A DNA stretch of 64,000 nt. Source: Gyrodactylus bullatarudis. Its lineage: Eukaryota > Platyhelminthes > Monogenea > Gyrodactylidea > Gyrodactylidae. A program made the translations under genes and the position numbers. This document shows, piece after piece, positions 22,801 through 33,182 of this stretch (the stretch's first letter is position 1; each line of letters starts with the position of its first letter). The DNA is taken from NCBI GenBank assembly GCA_012064415.1, contig SSNU01000209.1, forward strand, positions 331,694-395,693, in the 5' to 3' direction. The notes beneath the pieces are model-generated. The model worked only from the letters and a program-made list of their open reading frames with translations, made no database searches and was not told where the DNA came from.

Positions 22801-25042
22801 AAATATTCTTTTATGTTCAAATATGCTTGTTTTTTTCTCACTATAATTTTTGCATTATAATTAAGGGCTATGCAACAGTATTTCTTGCTAAAATCCCTGG
22901 GATTTTCTACCGATTACCCATAACTTTACTCTTATCTGTTTCAAAATGTACATAATGTATTTACAGAAAAGTAGGCTTCCGATAGTCAAACTGAAAACCA
23001 TCAATTATGTGAATATTGACCAATTTACCCACACTCTAGGGTTTAAAAATATTATGATTATATCAGAGTATTCTTTGGAAATTATTAAGATGAAAAAATT
23101 ACGTTATTTCACTCTAAAAATACTTGAATGCATTTTGTAATCTAATTATTGCAAAACTTGTCATCTTTTTTTGACTCAATATTGCATACTGGAAATCAAT
23201 TTAATGTAATTATTTTAATGAAAAACATAGATCTAAAAATACTTTATTTAAAACTTTCGTTATGGTAGTAATTTTTGTCTTTTTCTCAACTAAAGAAAGC
23301 TCGCCAGAATTAATGTAGTTTTTAATCAATTTTTACTTTATCTACATTTCGTCTGATCAAATTAGACAAGTATCAGTGTTATCTTATTGTGATTAGATAG
23401 TAGTAGAGATGCCTTCGATTGGATAGTCAGGAAAGTGGATAATCATAAATCTGCTTAATTTTGTATACCTTGTATAAGAGGTGATTTAAAAACTCCAAAG
23501 TTTTCAACTTGCTCTGAAAATTAAATAATAAAACTGAAAATACTGAGTGAAAATTAAATTGTACACTCTGCAATTCAACCTATTATTACACCTCTTGGTC
23601 AATCTCTTATGAACCATCTATTCATCTTTACACTGTTGATAAAATAAATGAAAAAAATATAGATTTTTCAATCAAAATAATTCCTTACCAGATGGCATCA
23701 AGTCGATAATTAGTTTAGGATAGGCAAGGTTTGAGCATCCTGATTCTTGATTACAAGCAGCTATGCAATCTTCAGCAGTAGAGCAGGCTATGACATCTGG
23801 GAATCAATTTTATGAGATAAAACTTGATCGAAATAAATACGAGTTGACTTCTTACCCGCGTACAAAACACGACTAATCAATCCGGGAAATATAATCAAAA
23901 ATAAAGGAAGTTGCTTGAGAAGACCAGCAAAAATTGTGGCCCCTTGTGCATGAGAAATATCTTTGGCTGCAAGGACACGTTGCACCATCATCTGAATAAT
24001 AATAATAAGCTCTATAATTTACTTGATCGGCACACCAATACCATACGGAAGCTGGCATTTGACCCAATATGAATCCAAGCCAAGGTAAATCTTGATCATC
24101 GATCTTCCGCAACATTTTAAAAGCATTATCGTTTGGGAAACCACATGTTAAGGATTTATATGAATCATTTCGAAAAATCTCTGTCAAAATACCATGAGGG
24201 GGTTCATTTCCATCTGCTTTAGCTTGGCGATGGTGTAGGGCAAAGATATTAACTAAAGCTTGAGTTACATTTGAGTTTGCTCTATAGGAGCCAAAAGCGG
24301 ATCCGTATTTATTCAAAAGTCCCTCCATTCCCCCAATTTCAATAAAACTCATGATACACAGAATGGAAGCACCCACTATCATAATGATACATTGGAAGGT
24401 ATCTGTATACAAAACAGCAACTAGGCCACCGATCATAGTAATTAAAGTAGTTATTCCAAGGATGAATAGGACAGAAAACCAAATATTCCAACCTAAAGCT
24501 TCGTGAATGAACAAATATCCAGCATATAAGTTGACAGAAAGTTTTGTCAAAACATAAAGAATTAGTGACAAAAAGGCCAGATATAATTGAATTCTTGGAC
24601 TGTTAAATCTTTTCTTCATATACTGTGGTAATGTACTAGCACCACTAGCTAAATACACAGGAAGGAAAAACCAGCCGAGTAAAAGCAATAATAAACAAGC
24701 CTTTTTAAAAATTAATAAAAACAGATTACGTTTAGTTCAAAAGCTCCGACCCCAATGCCTCTAGCAGCGCCAGATCCAGCAAGTCCAATAAAATGTTCGC
24801 TGCCAATGTTACTTGCAAATAGAGAGGCTCCAACCTAAAATAAAAATGAGTCCAACTCACTGGTAACCATGTTATAAATCGACCAGCTAAAAAGAAATCT
24901 GTGGATGAGCTTTTCATAGATTTGAACATGGACTAAAATTTATCCTAGAATTTCTTACATATATCCCAACCACAAAAAATAAAATGAAATAAATGACAAT
25001 AACTGAAATGTCCCACGCGTCAATTTTCGTGGAGCTAATCAT
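16864..25042 (-). CDS. sodium/glucose cotransporter-like protein (SLC5, SGLT group)
   Basis: Eleven exons join in frame to 783 aa: 25042-24959, 24932-24861, 24834-24730, 24700-24023, 23991-23856, 23796-23689, 21030-20880, 19271-19103, 19037-18750, 18337-18214 and 17300-16864. It is a multi-pass plasma-membrane Na+/solute symporter. SGLT signatures are [37 protein letters not shown] and [14 protein letters not shown]. Residues matching the SGLT1 sugar site (Asn and His of ASNIGSEHF, Glu of GAFELNA, Gln of WIPIIQ) are kept, so a sugar substrate is likely. The first four introns are 26, 26, 29 and 31 bp. Introns 6, 7 and 10 are 2,658, 1,608 and 913 bp and carry repeats. The donor of exon 10 (AGTTGG context) is weak and chosen by phase; the last exon has the final membrane helix and a long tail. 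Confidence 0.9.
17464..17882. repeat. repeat family C copy in SLC5 intron 10
   Basis: Begins ACTAAAGCTAGTCGAATTTAGT and ends with AAATTCTGATCTTCATGTCAACTAGCTTTA, the inverted counterpart. Its interior matches the fuller copy at 45001-45613 (the TCGGTCGTTTTTGGGATTTCG and TTTGAGCTCA segments). It looks like an old non-autonomous DNA transposon. Confidence 0.7.
19495..20193. repeat. repeat family B, 699-bp long-inverted-repeat element
   Basis: The left arm (19495 to about 19742) and right arm (about 19910 to 20193) are inverted copies starting TTACAGTCATTTTACGAAATTAGTGGACA. Within each arm the words ATTAGTGGACA, ATTAGTGTACA and ATATAGTGGACA recur every 25-45 bp. The right arm has one extra unit near its end. 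It fills much of SLC5 intron 7 and has no open frame. The transcript could form a long hairpin. Confidence 0.85.
21185..21372. repeat. 188-bp inverted-repeat element in SLC5 intron 6
   Basis: Ends are a perfect inverted repeat of about 35 bp beginning ATACCTTTTGCAGTTCGTTA. The interior repeats AAGGAAGATATGAAATTC more than once. A small MITE-like palindrome of unknown superfamily. Confidence 0.75.
21544..21850. repeat. repeat family A, truncated copy in SLC5 intron 6
   Basis: Starts ACGTTACCGTTACTTGG, contains AAGACTAACGGAATAGTTTGATAAACTTGTTACC and the segment AAGGCTTTGTTAAGGCTATGAAGAT, which is the reverse complement of the family A interior at 2280-2320. The far terminus is missing. Confidence 0.65.
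22052..22300 (+). pseudogene. possible LINE 3'-end coding fragment
   Basis: An open stretch on the plus strand reads through [19 protein letters not shown] and ends at a TAA near 22297. Its layout resembles the extreme C terminus of non-LTR retrotransposon polyproteins, where a short polar tail precedes the stop. No start codon of its own. It lies in SLC5 intron 6. The family is not identified. Confidence 0.3.
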
Positions 25043-25193
25043 TTTGGTGACTTGTTAAGAAATCCAGTGGAAACTATCTGCTAGAAAGAGATTCAATTTA
25101 TAAATTTGAAAAGCCTCTTTTAAAAAGTAACAAACAAAGTATTTCTAACTCTCATCTAGACAATTGTTATAGTTATTTGATAATTTGAAAAAA
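25043..25193. promoter_or_regulatory. shared divergent promoter of SLC5 and COP9 subunit 7
   Basis: The two start codons are 151 bp apart on opposite strands. The spacer is AT-rich with no recognised factor site. Inferred from spacing. Confidence 0.45.
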
Positions 25194-25964
25194 ATGATCG
25201 AAAAAAGTATCTTATCCTCAATACTCTCTGAGGAAAATGATCCAGTAAAAATTCTTATCGCCTTTACAGAAATGCCAAGTAAATTTTACGATTAATGCTC
25301 AGATCTTTTTGTTTTCGGCGATCTTCTTGATTCAGAAAAAATAAAATCATTATCATCTTCTGATAAAACATTTAAAACATTGGAATTATTTTGCTTTGGA
25401 GATTATTCATTATACAATGAAAATCCTGGTGATTATTTAATTCTTTCACCTTCACAAAAGAAAAAGCTACGACAATTGACAATAATATCAGAGGGTATCA
25501 AGAATCGCAAATTGTTTTATGACAAATTACTTGTCAAACTAAATGTAGATAATATTCGCGATCTAGAAGATCTATTCATTGATCTTATTTACGCAGAAGC
25601 ATTAAAGGGCAAAATTAATCAGGAAGATCATCTTTTCGAGCTGGAATATGTTATAAGTAGAGACGTTCGATTCGAAGATTTGGCAAACATAGACAATGGA
25701 TTAGCAAATTGGTGTGAGAAAACAACATCAATCCTGCAGCATATCGAAAGTGAAATAAAAAAAGCTAAGGATACCAAAATTGCTAATGATAAGGCAGAAA
25801 GTCTATTTTTGTCAAAAATAAAGAATTTAAAAGGGGGATCACAAAAATTGACTAATGATTTCTGCAGTAAAATGGATGTAGACGAACAAGAAAATGACAT
25901 AGAAAGCGATAATAAGAAAAAGAAGAGTTCTAAAAACAATAAATCTGCAAAATTTTCTAGATAA
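25194..25964 (+). CDS. COPS7: COP9 signalosome complex subunit 7
   Basis: Two exons (25194-25278 and 25303-25964) give 248 aa after removal of a 24-bp intron, GTAAATTTTACGATTAATGCTCAG. Without splicing the frame hits TAA at once; splicing yields PNLFVFGDLLDSEKIKSL, which aligns with VYVFGELLELANVQEL of human CSN7. CSN7 is a PCI-domain subunit of the COP9 signalosome, which removes NEDD8 from cullins. Further matches are LRQLTIISEGIKNRKLFYDK, LEDLFIDLIYAEALKGKI and the end of the winged helix RDVRFEDL, then a coiled helix and a lysine/serine-rich tail. It converges with the first mucin-like gene, 81 bp away. Confidence 0.9.
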
Positions 25965-26045
25965 ATAACTTTTATTGATAAATAAATACTTATTTAAATA
26001 ATAAATATGATCTTTAGGGGAAAAAGGATTTTATAATCGATAAGG

Positions 26046-28541
26046 TCAGCCCCATTTGAGATCATAAAATAAACCACCCAACCCAAGAAGAGGTGTTGAA
26101 TAGACCAGAGGTGTCTCGAAAGTTGAAAGAGCACTCTTGAGAAAAGATTTGAAACCATTGCTGAACATATTAGAGTAAGTAGATTCAGTTGAAATAGGTA
26201 ATGTTTCTAGGTTATCTTCATCAATGTAATCAGGCGAAAAAGTATCCTCAATATAAATTTCAGTGGTTATCGTTTGATCGATCGGCGTTGTAGTCTCTTC
26301 GACCACAGCAATTAGTGTTGTAGTCTCCTCACCATTTGCTGGTGCAGCTGTTGTTTCTTGCTCTACTGCAGGTGCAGCGGTTGTTTCTGCGACCACAGCG
26401 ATTGGTGTTGTAGTCTCCTCACCATCTGTTAGTTGGGCTGTCGTTACTTGATATATTTCAGGTGTGGGTGTTGTTGCTTCTACCACAGCGATTGGTGTCG
26501 TAGCCTCCTCACCATCTGCAGGTACAACTGTTGACTCTTCGACCACAGCGCTCGGTGTCGTAGTCTCCTCACCATCAGCTGGTGCAACCGTTGTTTCTGC
26601 GACCACAGCGATTGGTGTCGTTATCTCCTCACCATCTGCAGGTGCAGCTGTTGTTTCTTCAACCACAGCGATTGGTTTTGCAGTCTCTTCACCATCTGTT
26701 AGTGCGGCTGTCATTTCTTCGACCACAGCGATTGGTGTTGTAGTCTCCTCACTATTTGCAGGTGCAGTTGTTGTTTCTTGATTTATTTCAGGTGCAGCGG
26801 TTGTTTCTTGATCTATTTCAGGTGCGGCTGTCGTTTCTTCGACCACAGCGATTGGTGTTGTAGTCTCCTCACCATTTGCTGGTGCAACTGTTGTTTCTTC
26901 TATTTCAGGTGCAACCGTTGTTTCTTTGACAACAGCGATTGGTGTTGTAGCCTCCTCACCATCTGCAGGTACAGCCGTTGACTCCTCGACCACAGCGCTC
27001 GGTGACGTAGTCTCCTCACCATCTGCAGGTGCAACCGTTGTTTCTTCGACCACAGCGATTGGTGTTGTAGTCTCCTCACCATCTGCAGGTGCAACCGTTG
27101 TTTCTTTTATTTCAGGTGGGGCCGTTGTTTCTTCAACCACAGCGATTGGTGTTGTAGTCTCTTCACCATCTGTTAGTGCGGCTGTCGTTTCTTCGACCAC
27201 AGCGATTGGTGTTGTAGTCTCCTCACCATTTGCTGGTGCAACTGTTGTTTCTTGTTCTACTGCAGGTGCAGCTGTTGTTTCTTGATCTATTTCAGGTGCG
27301 GCTGTCGTTTCTTCGACCACAGCGATTGGTGTTGTAGTCTCCTCACAATTTGCTGGTGCAACTGTTGTTTCCTCTATTTCAGGTGCAACCGTTGTTTCTT
27401 TGACCACAGCGATTGGTGTTGTAGCCTCCTCACCATCTGCAGGTACAGCCGTTGACTCCTCGACCACAGCGCTCGGTGTCGTAGTCTCCTCACCATCTGC
27501 AGGTGCAACCGTTGTTTCTTCGACCACAGCGATTGGTGTTGTAGTCTCCTCACCATCTGCAGGTGCAACCGTTGTTTCTTTTATTTCAGGTGCGGCCGTT
27601 GTTTCTTCGCCAACAGCGCTAGGTGTTTTAGTCTCCTCACCATCTGCAGGTACAGCCGTTGACTCCTCGACCGCAGCGATTGGCGTTGTAGTCTCCTCAC
27701 CATTTGCAGGTGCATCTGTTTTTTCTTGCTCTACTGTAGGTGCGGCTGTAGTTTCTCCGACCACAGCGATTGGTGTTGTAGTCTCCTCACCATCTGCAGG
27801 TGCAACCGTTGTATCTTTTATTTCAGGTGGGGCCGTTGTTTCTGCGACCACAGTGCTCGGTGTCGTAGACTCCTCACCATCTGTTAGTGCGGCTGTCGTT
27901 TCTTCGACCACAGCGATTGGTGTTGTAGTCTCCTCACCATTTGCTGGTGCAACTGTTGTTTCTTCTATTTCAGGTGCAACCGTTGTTTCTTTGACCACAG
28001 CGATTGGTGTTGTAGCCTCCTCACCATCTGCAGGTACAGCCGTTGACTCCTCGACCACAGCGCTCGGTGTCGTAGTCTCCTCACCATCTGCAGGTGCAAC
28101 CGTTGTTTCTTCGACCACAGCGATTGGTGTTGTAGTCTCCTCACCATCTGCAGGTGCAACCGTTGTTTCTTGATCTATCTCAGGTGCAGCTGTCGTTTCT
28201 TCGACCACAGCGATTGGTGTTGTAGTCTCTTCACCATCTGTTAGTGCGGCTGTCGTTTCTTCGACCACAGCGATTGGTGTCGTAGTCTCCTCACCATTTG
28301 CAGGTACAGCCGTTGTTTCTTGCTGTACTGCATTTGTTACTGTATTCTTTTCTTCATTCGCGGATGCTGTTGTTGTATTTAATACTCCATCTATATTGCT
28401 CTCAGTGCTTGCTTTGCTTTTTTCCCTTTTATTTACTTTTTGAATAGGCCACAATTCTTCAACACCTCCCCTTAGTACATATCCCATTCCATTATGTAAT
28501 TCTAACAATAGAACTATTATCAATAGGGCTTGGATCTTCAT
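26046..28541 (-). CDS. secreted Thr/Glu/Pro-rich repeat protein 1 (mucin-like)
   Basis: A single 831-aa open frame. It opens with a signal peptide (MKIQALLIIVLLLELHNGMG) and a basic linker with KRE. About 700 residues of repeats follow, built on a 20-aa unit close to PADGEETTTPIAVVEETTVA, interspersed with a shorter PEIDQETTVA-type unit. The last ~60 residues are unique (STYSNMFSNGFKSFLKSAL). The dense Thr/Pro/Ser points to heavy O-glycosylation and a role on a surface or in a secretion; Glu makes it very acidic. No named family is recognised. ATG at 28541 is the only Met before the signal peptide. The gene pairs with a similar-sized mucin-like gene at 30674-33182. Confidence 0.75.
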   Translation of the reverse strand: MKIQALLIIVLLLELHNGMGYVLRGGVEELWPIQKVNKREKSKASTESNIDGVLNTTTASANEEKNTVTNAVQQETTAVPANGEETTTPIAVVEETTAALTDGEETTTPIAVVEETTAAPEIDQETTVAPADGEETTTPIAVVEETTVAPADGEETTTPSAVVEESTAVPADGEEATTPIAVVKETTVAPEIEETTVAPANGEETTTPIAVVEETTAALTDGEESTTPSTVVAETTAPPEIKDTTVAPADGEETTTPIAVVGETTAAPTVEQEKTDAPANGEETTTPIAAVEESTAVPADGEETKTPSAVGEETTAAPEIKETTVAPADGEETTTPIAVVEETTVAPADGEETTTPSAVVEESTAVPADGEEATTPIAVVKETTVAPEIEETTVAPANCEETTTPIAVVEETTAAPEIDQETTAAPAVEQETTVAPANGEETTTPIAVVEETTAALTDGEETTTPIAVVEETTAPPEIKETTVAPADGEETTTPIAVVEETTVAPADGEETTSPSAVVEESTAVPADGEEATTPIAVVKETTVAPEIEETTVAPANGEETTTPIAVVEETTAAPEIDQETTAAPEINQETTTAPANSEETTTPIAVVEEMTAALTDGEETAKPIAVVEETTAAPADGEEITTPIAVVAETTVAPADGEETTTPSAVVEESTVVPADGEEATTPIAVVEATTPTPEIYQVTTAQLTDGEETTTPIAVVAETTAAPAVEQETTAAPANGEETTTLIAVVEETTTPIDQTITTEIYIEDTFSPDYIDEDNLETLPISTESTYSNMFSNGFKSFLKSALSTFETPLVYSTPLLGLGGLFYDLKWG
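26275..28360. repeat. 60-bp-unit tandem repeat array in mucin-like gene 1
   Basis: Imperfect tandem copies of a 60-bp unit mix with ~30-bp units. They form larger blocks, since the same succession recurs about 474 bp and 591 bp apart. High identity between blocks indicates recent expansion by unequal exchange or slippage. Array length is likely to vary between individuals. Confidence 0.85.
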
Positions 28542-28979
28542 AAATTATTCTCTAATGTTTTTTTGCGACTTGCAATAATTAAATCTGATAATTTATCATC
28601 TTATTCGTAAATTTCCTTCGAATGCAAAAGAATGTACACCTGTAAGAAATATTTCTTCTCTCAACAACATTGCATGTTTCTAAGTGAATAGTTTGCTTTT
28701 AAGTTTTTTCGAAACATTGTTACTTGATTCTAAATTTTATATAAACTAAGGTCAAAGAGTACAAGCAAATATCAAGTAAATAAATATTTATTTTCCATTA
28801 TAAATACTGAAAAATGTCAATTTTACCAAGAAACTATATAAATTGTGATCCATCAAAGACCGCATGCTAGAAATAAAGGAAATTAATAATTTCAAATGCA
28901 TCCCCATTCTTTTTCCCCTTGATTTCTAAGCCTTTTCCATTCAAAATATAGTAGATATATATTATTTCTCAAGCGTTAC

Positions 28980-30290
28980 ATGAATACAGACGATCAGTTT
29001 AGTGCTCTGCCAAGAAGACTAGTTGGATATATCTATAGTGACTCGGATCTATCAGATCTCTCCGATGATGAACCAGACGCTATCATATCAGATTTTTCAA
29101 GTAATGAAGAAACAGAACTATTGCTAAACATGTCTAGTACTACTTCAAAGTGTGGATCTTTTTCACAAACCAAACCACCTATAACAAGAACATCAATAAA
29201 AACATATTAAAAGCTAAACCAGGTCCCAGAATATCCGCAAAAAATTTGATCTCAAAATCAGATTTCTTCCTCTCATTAATAGATACCGATATGATTGAAG
29301 ATATACGAAGGTATTCAAATGCTTTCATGGAACTGAAGAAAAGCCCTAACAAAGCTATCGACAAAGAAGAGATAACAACGTGGATTGGTATTTCGTTGCA
29401 ACTTGGTTTAATGAAGCAAAAGAACATGGATCTTAGCGAGTCATGGTCAGATGAATATTCCAATCTACAATTGAATAAGTTTATATCCCTCTCAAGGTTC
29501 AAAATTATAATGCAATATCTAAGATTTGATAATGAAGTAGAAAGAAACTCAAATTTGAAAGCTCGAGATAAATTAGCTCCTTTTAGACTTATATTCAGTA
29601 AATTCATACACAACTGCCAGTGAGTCTATAAACCAACAGATCAAATAACGATTGACGAAAAATTTGTTGGATTCCGTGGTCACTGCCCTTTCAAAGTGTA
29701 TATCCCATCAAAGCCAGGTAAATATGGGATCAAAATTTGGGCAGCTTGCGATTCTCGAAATTCTCATTTGGTCAATGCTGACATTTACATTGGCAAAAAG
29801 TTCAAAACCGAAACCAATCAAGGTCTACGTGTTGTAAAGCAGCTCTCGGAGCCCTATTTACAAAAGGGAAAAACAATTATATGCGACAACTTCTTTACTT
29901 CAATTCAACTTTCTGATTACCTGAGAGATAAAAAAACTGCCATTGTTGGTACATTCAGAGTTTCCAGGAAATTTTTATCTTCAGAATTTTGTAATAGAAA
30001 AATAGAGCCGCAGACAATTCAATACCTTTATGACAATCACAATGTTCTTCTGAGATGCGGATAAAAGAAGAATCGGCCAGTTATTTTATTGTCCAGTCTT
30101 CACGAAAAAATAGTGGGGAGAAACCTGAAATCGTCAAATACTACAATTCAACAAAGGGTCAGGTAGTTAAATTTTATAGCTGTAAAAGATCAACAAGAAG
30201 ATGACCAATGGCTTTATTCTAGAATTTTATTGACATAGCAGTGTATAATTCTTATGTATTGTATTCCATGAAGAAATAATTATTATAATC
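28980..30290 (+). pseudogene. piggyBac transposase, inactivated
   Basis: The N terminus is acidic (SDSDLSDLSDDEPD). After a frameshift near 29200 the DDE_Tnp_1_7 domain follows: GISLQLGLMKQKNMDL, SLSRFKIIMQYLRFDN, then an in-frame stop at about 29622. The core continues as TIDEKFVGFRGHCPFK, YIPSKPGKYGIKIWAACDS and CDNFFTS. Two of the three catalytic Asp (in TIDE and CDNFF) are present. Another stop at 30062 precedes KPEIVKYYNSTKGQVV, where the usual Gly-Val-Asp...Asp-Gln block is lost, and then CKRSTRR, PMALF. The copy is dead and no TTAA-bounded termini were found. It sits between the two mucin-like genes. A second, shorter relic is at 47890-48190. Confidence 0.9.
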
Positions 30291-30299
30291 CAAACAAAT

Positions 30300-30673
30300 T
30301 AAATGACAGAGAATAGACCAATAGAAATTCTTTAAAATACTGATTTAATTTAAAAAGAAATGTAAAAAATAGAGGAGTAATAAGGCTAATAAAATCTTCA
30401 CTCTTTTCAAACATATGCGAGATTTCTCTCAGTTATCAGATCAAGTGTGAGATAATCTCAGAGAATTGATATCATATTACGAGTAGAGTAATTTATCATT
30501 TTTTGGCAAAGAAATTTATAGGTAGTCGAGTGAATCTTTATAAAATGGATACAATATCTGTAAGATAGAGATGAAAATCAGTTTTCTTGTGTATTTGCTA
30601 TGAGAATTATGAACTTTTTAAATTTTGATCTCGAAAAGAAAGAAAGAAACACGCTTGACGTGAAGAGAAAGTG
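30300..30673. other. AT-rich spacer
   Basis: Downstream of mucin-like gene 2 and of the piggyBac relic. No open frame or repeat family is recognised. Confidence 0.3.
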
Positions 30674-33182
30674 TCATAAATTTCTTAGATACATCGCGAT
30701 CAGATCATTGTAGATGGAATTGTAAAGTGTCGAACGGACACGACCAAGAATCGGAGAAACCGAATGAAAGTATATCGAAAAAAATTTCATAGAAAAGAAG
30801 ATTGAAAATATAAATATAATAAAAACTGGAAAAATCAGAAAAAGAGTATCATATAAAAACTGTTTAATAGCTATGAAAAAATTGCCAACAGTTGAAATGG
30901 TAAATAGATAAACATTTGAAAGAGAGTTCATCGATGACATCAGGGTTTGAAAAAATCGGAAATATAGTTGTTGAGAAATTATCATACAAGAAAGAGAAAT
31001 AAGATTTTGCTGTATTATCAGGTGCACTCGTGGCAGAGGTGCTAGCTCCACTGTTACCAGAGACAGCCGGTACCGCTGTCGTTTCTGATGGCGCAGCAGT
31101 TACAGCGTCAGGCGCTGGTGGGGCCACCGGAGCTGGAGTAGTCTCACTTGAGGACCCGGTTTCTGCTGTATTATCAGGTGTATTCATGGCAGGGGAAGTA
31201 TCCGAGACTGAGGCGCTAGCTTCACTGTTACCAGAGGCAGCCGGTACCGCTGTCGTTTCTGATGGCGCAGCAGTTACAGCGTGAGGGGCTGGTGTGGCCA
31301 CAGGAGCTGGAGAGGTCTCACTTGAGGACCCGGCCTCTGCTGTATTATCAGGTGCATTGGTGGCAGGGGTGCTAACTCCACTGTTACCAGAGACAGCCGG
31401 TACCGCTGTCGTTTCTGATGGCGCAGCAGTTACAGCGTCAGGCGCTGGTGTGGCCACCGGAGCTGGAGTAGTCTCACTTGAGGACCCGGCTTCTGCTGTA
31501 TTATCAGGTGCACTCGTGGCAGAGGTGCTAGCTCCACTGTTACCAGAGGCAGCCGGTAACGCAGTCGTTTCTGATGGCGCAGCAGTTACAGCGTGAGGAG
31601 CTGGTGTGGCCACAGGAGCTGGAGAGGTCTCACTTGAGGACCCGGCCTCTGCTGTATTATCAGGTGCATTGGTGGCAGGGGTGCTAACTCCACTGTTACC
31701 AGAGACAGCCGGTACCGCTGTCGTTTCTGATGGCGCAGCAGTTACAGCGTCAGGCGCTGGTGTGGCCACCGGAGCTGGAGTAGTCTCACTTGAGGACCCG
31801 GCTTCTGCTGTATTATCAGGTGCACTCGTGGCAGAGGTGCTAGCTCCACTGTTACCAGAGGCAGCCGGTAACGCTGTCGTTTCTGATGGCGCAGCAGTTA
31901 CAGCGTGAGGAGCTGGTGTGGCCACAGGAGCTGGAGAGGTCTCACTTGAGGACCCGGCCTCTGCTGTATTATCAGGTGCATTGGTGGCAGGGGTGGTAAC
32001 TCCACTGTTACCAGAGACAGCCGGTACCGCTGTCGTTTCTGATGGCGCAGCAGTTACAGCGTCAGGCGCTGGTGGGGCCACCGGAGCTGGAGTAGTCTCA
32101 CTTGAGGACCCGGCTTCTGCTGTATTATCAGGTGCACTCGTGGCAGGGGAAGTATCCGAGACTGAGGCGCTAGCTCCACTGTTACCAGAGGCAGCCGGTA
32201 ACGCTGTCGTTTCTGATGGCGCAGCAGTTACAGCGTGAGGAGCTGGTGTGGCCACAGGAGCTGGAGAGGTCTCACTTGAGGACCCGGCCTCTGCTGTATT
32301 ATCAGGTGCATTGGTGACAGGGGAAGTATCCGAGACTGAGGCGCTAGCTTCACTGTTACCAGAGGCAGCCGGTTCCGCTGTCGTTTCTGAGGGCGCAGCA
32401 GTTACAGCGTCAGGTGCTGGTGTGGCCACAGGAGCTGGATTAGTCTCACTTAAGGTCCCGGTTTCTGCTGAATTATTAGGTGCATTCGTGGCAGGGGAAG
32501 CCTCCGAGACTGAGGCGCTAGCTTCACTGTCACCAGGGGCAGCCGGTTCCGCGGTCGTTTCTGAGGGCGCAGCAGTTACAGCGTCAGGGGCTGGTGTGGC
32601 TAAAGGAGCTGGAGTAGTCTCACTTGACGACCCAGCTTCTGCTGAATTATCAGGTGCACTCGTGGTAGTAGTGCTAGCTTCACTGTCACCAGGGGCAGCC
32701 GGTTTCGCGGTCGTTTCTGAGGGCGCAGCAGTTACAGCGTCAGGCGCTGGTGTGGCCACCGGAGCTGGAGTAGTCTCACTTGAGGACCCAGCTTCTGCTG
32801 AATTATCAGGTGCACTCGTGGCAGAGGTGCTAGCTCCACTGTTACCAGAGGCAGCCGGTACCGCTGTCGTTTCTGATGGCGCAGCAGTTACAGCGTCAGG
32901 GGCTGGTGTGGCCACAGGAGCTGGATTAGTCTTACTTAAGGTCCCGGCTTCTGCTGAATTATTAGGTGCATTCGTGGCAGGGGAAGCCTCCGAGACTGAG
33001 GCGCTAGCTCCACTGTTACCAGAGGCAGCCGGTTCCGCTGTCGTTTCTGAGGGCGCCGCAGTTACAGTGGCATTAGTCATTGTTTCTGAGTCATTCATTT
33101 GTCTTTTTTCTATTTTTGCCATTAAACCGCTTTCAATTGGAGATGCTATTAAGAGTAAAATGCTTATATACAATATTCTCAT
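30674..33182 (-). CDS. Ala/Thr/Pro/Ser-rich repeat protein 2 (mucin-like, probable membrane anchor)
   Basis: Exon 1 (33182-30914) encodes a signal peptide (MRILYISILLLIASPIES), a linker with EKRQ, then about 680 residues of repeats of 52 or 58 aa resembling PAPVATPAPDAVTAAPSETT followed by AVPAASGNSGAS and NTAEAGSSSETT. A predicted 43-bp intron (30913-30871) joins exon 2 (30870-30674), giving 821 aa in total. The joined C terminus has a strong hydrophobic helix (LFLIFPVFIIFIFSIFF) and a short tail with basic residues (ILGRVRSTLYNS). This suggests a cell-surface O-glycosylated protein anchored at the C terminus. If the intron is not used, the frame ends 48 residues after the repeats and lacks the helix. 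No family is recognised. Confidence 0.68.
31010..33060. repeat. 156/174-bp tandem repeat array in mucin-like gene 2
   Basis: Units of 156 bp (52 aa) and 174 bp (58 aa). Near-identical 312-bp dimers start around 31294, 31606 and 31918. GC is clearly higher than in the surroundings. Confidence 0.88.

Noticed and set aside
26464..28173. Plus-strand Val/Ser/Thr-rich frames opposite mucin-like gene 1
   Set aside because: Shadow of the tandem repeats; the minus frame has a signal peptide and is open end to end.
26275..28360. Regular repeats that could look like a CRISPR array
   Set aside because: Units are coding, abut without unique spacers, and the DNA is eukaryotic.
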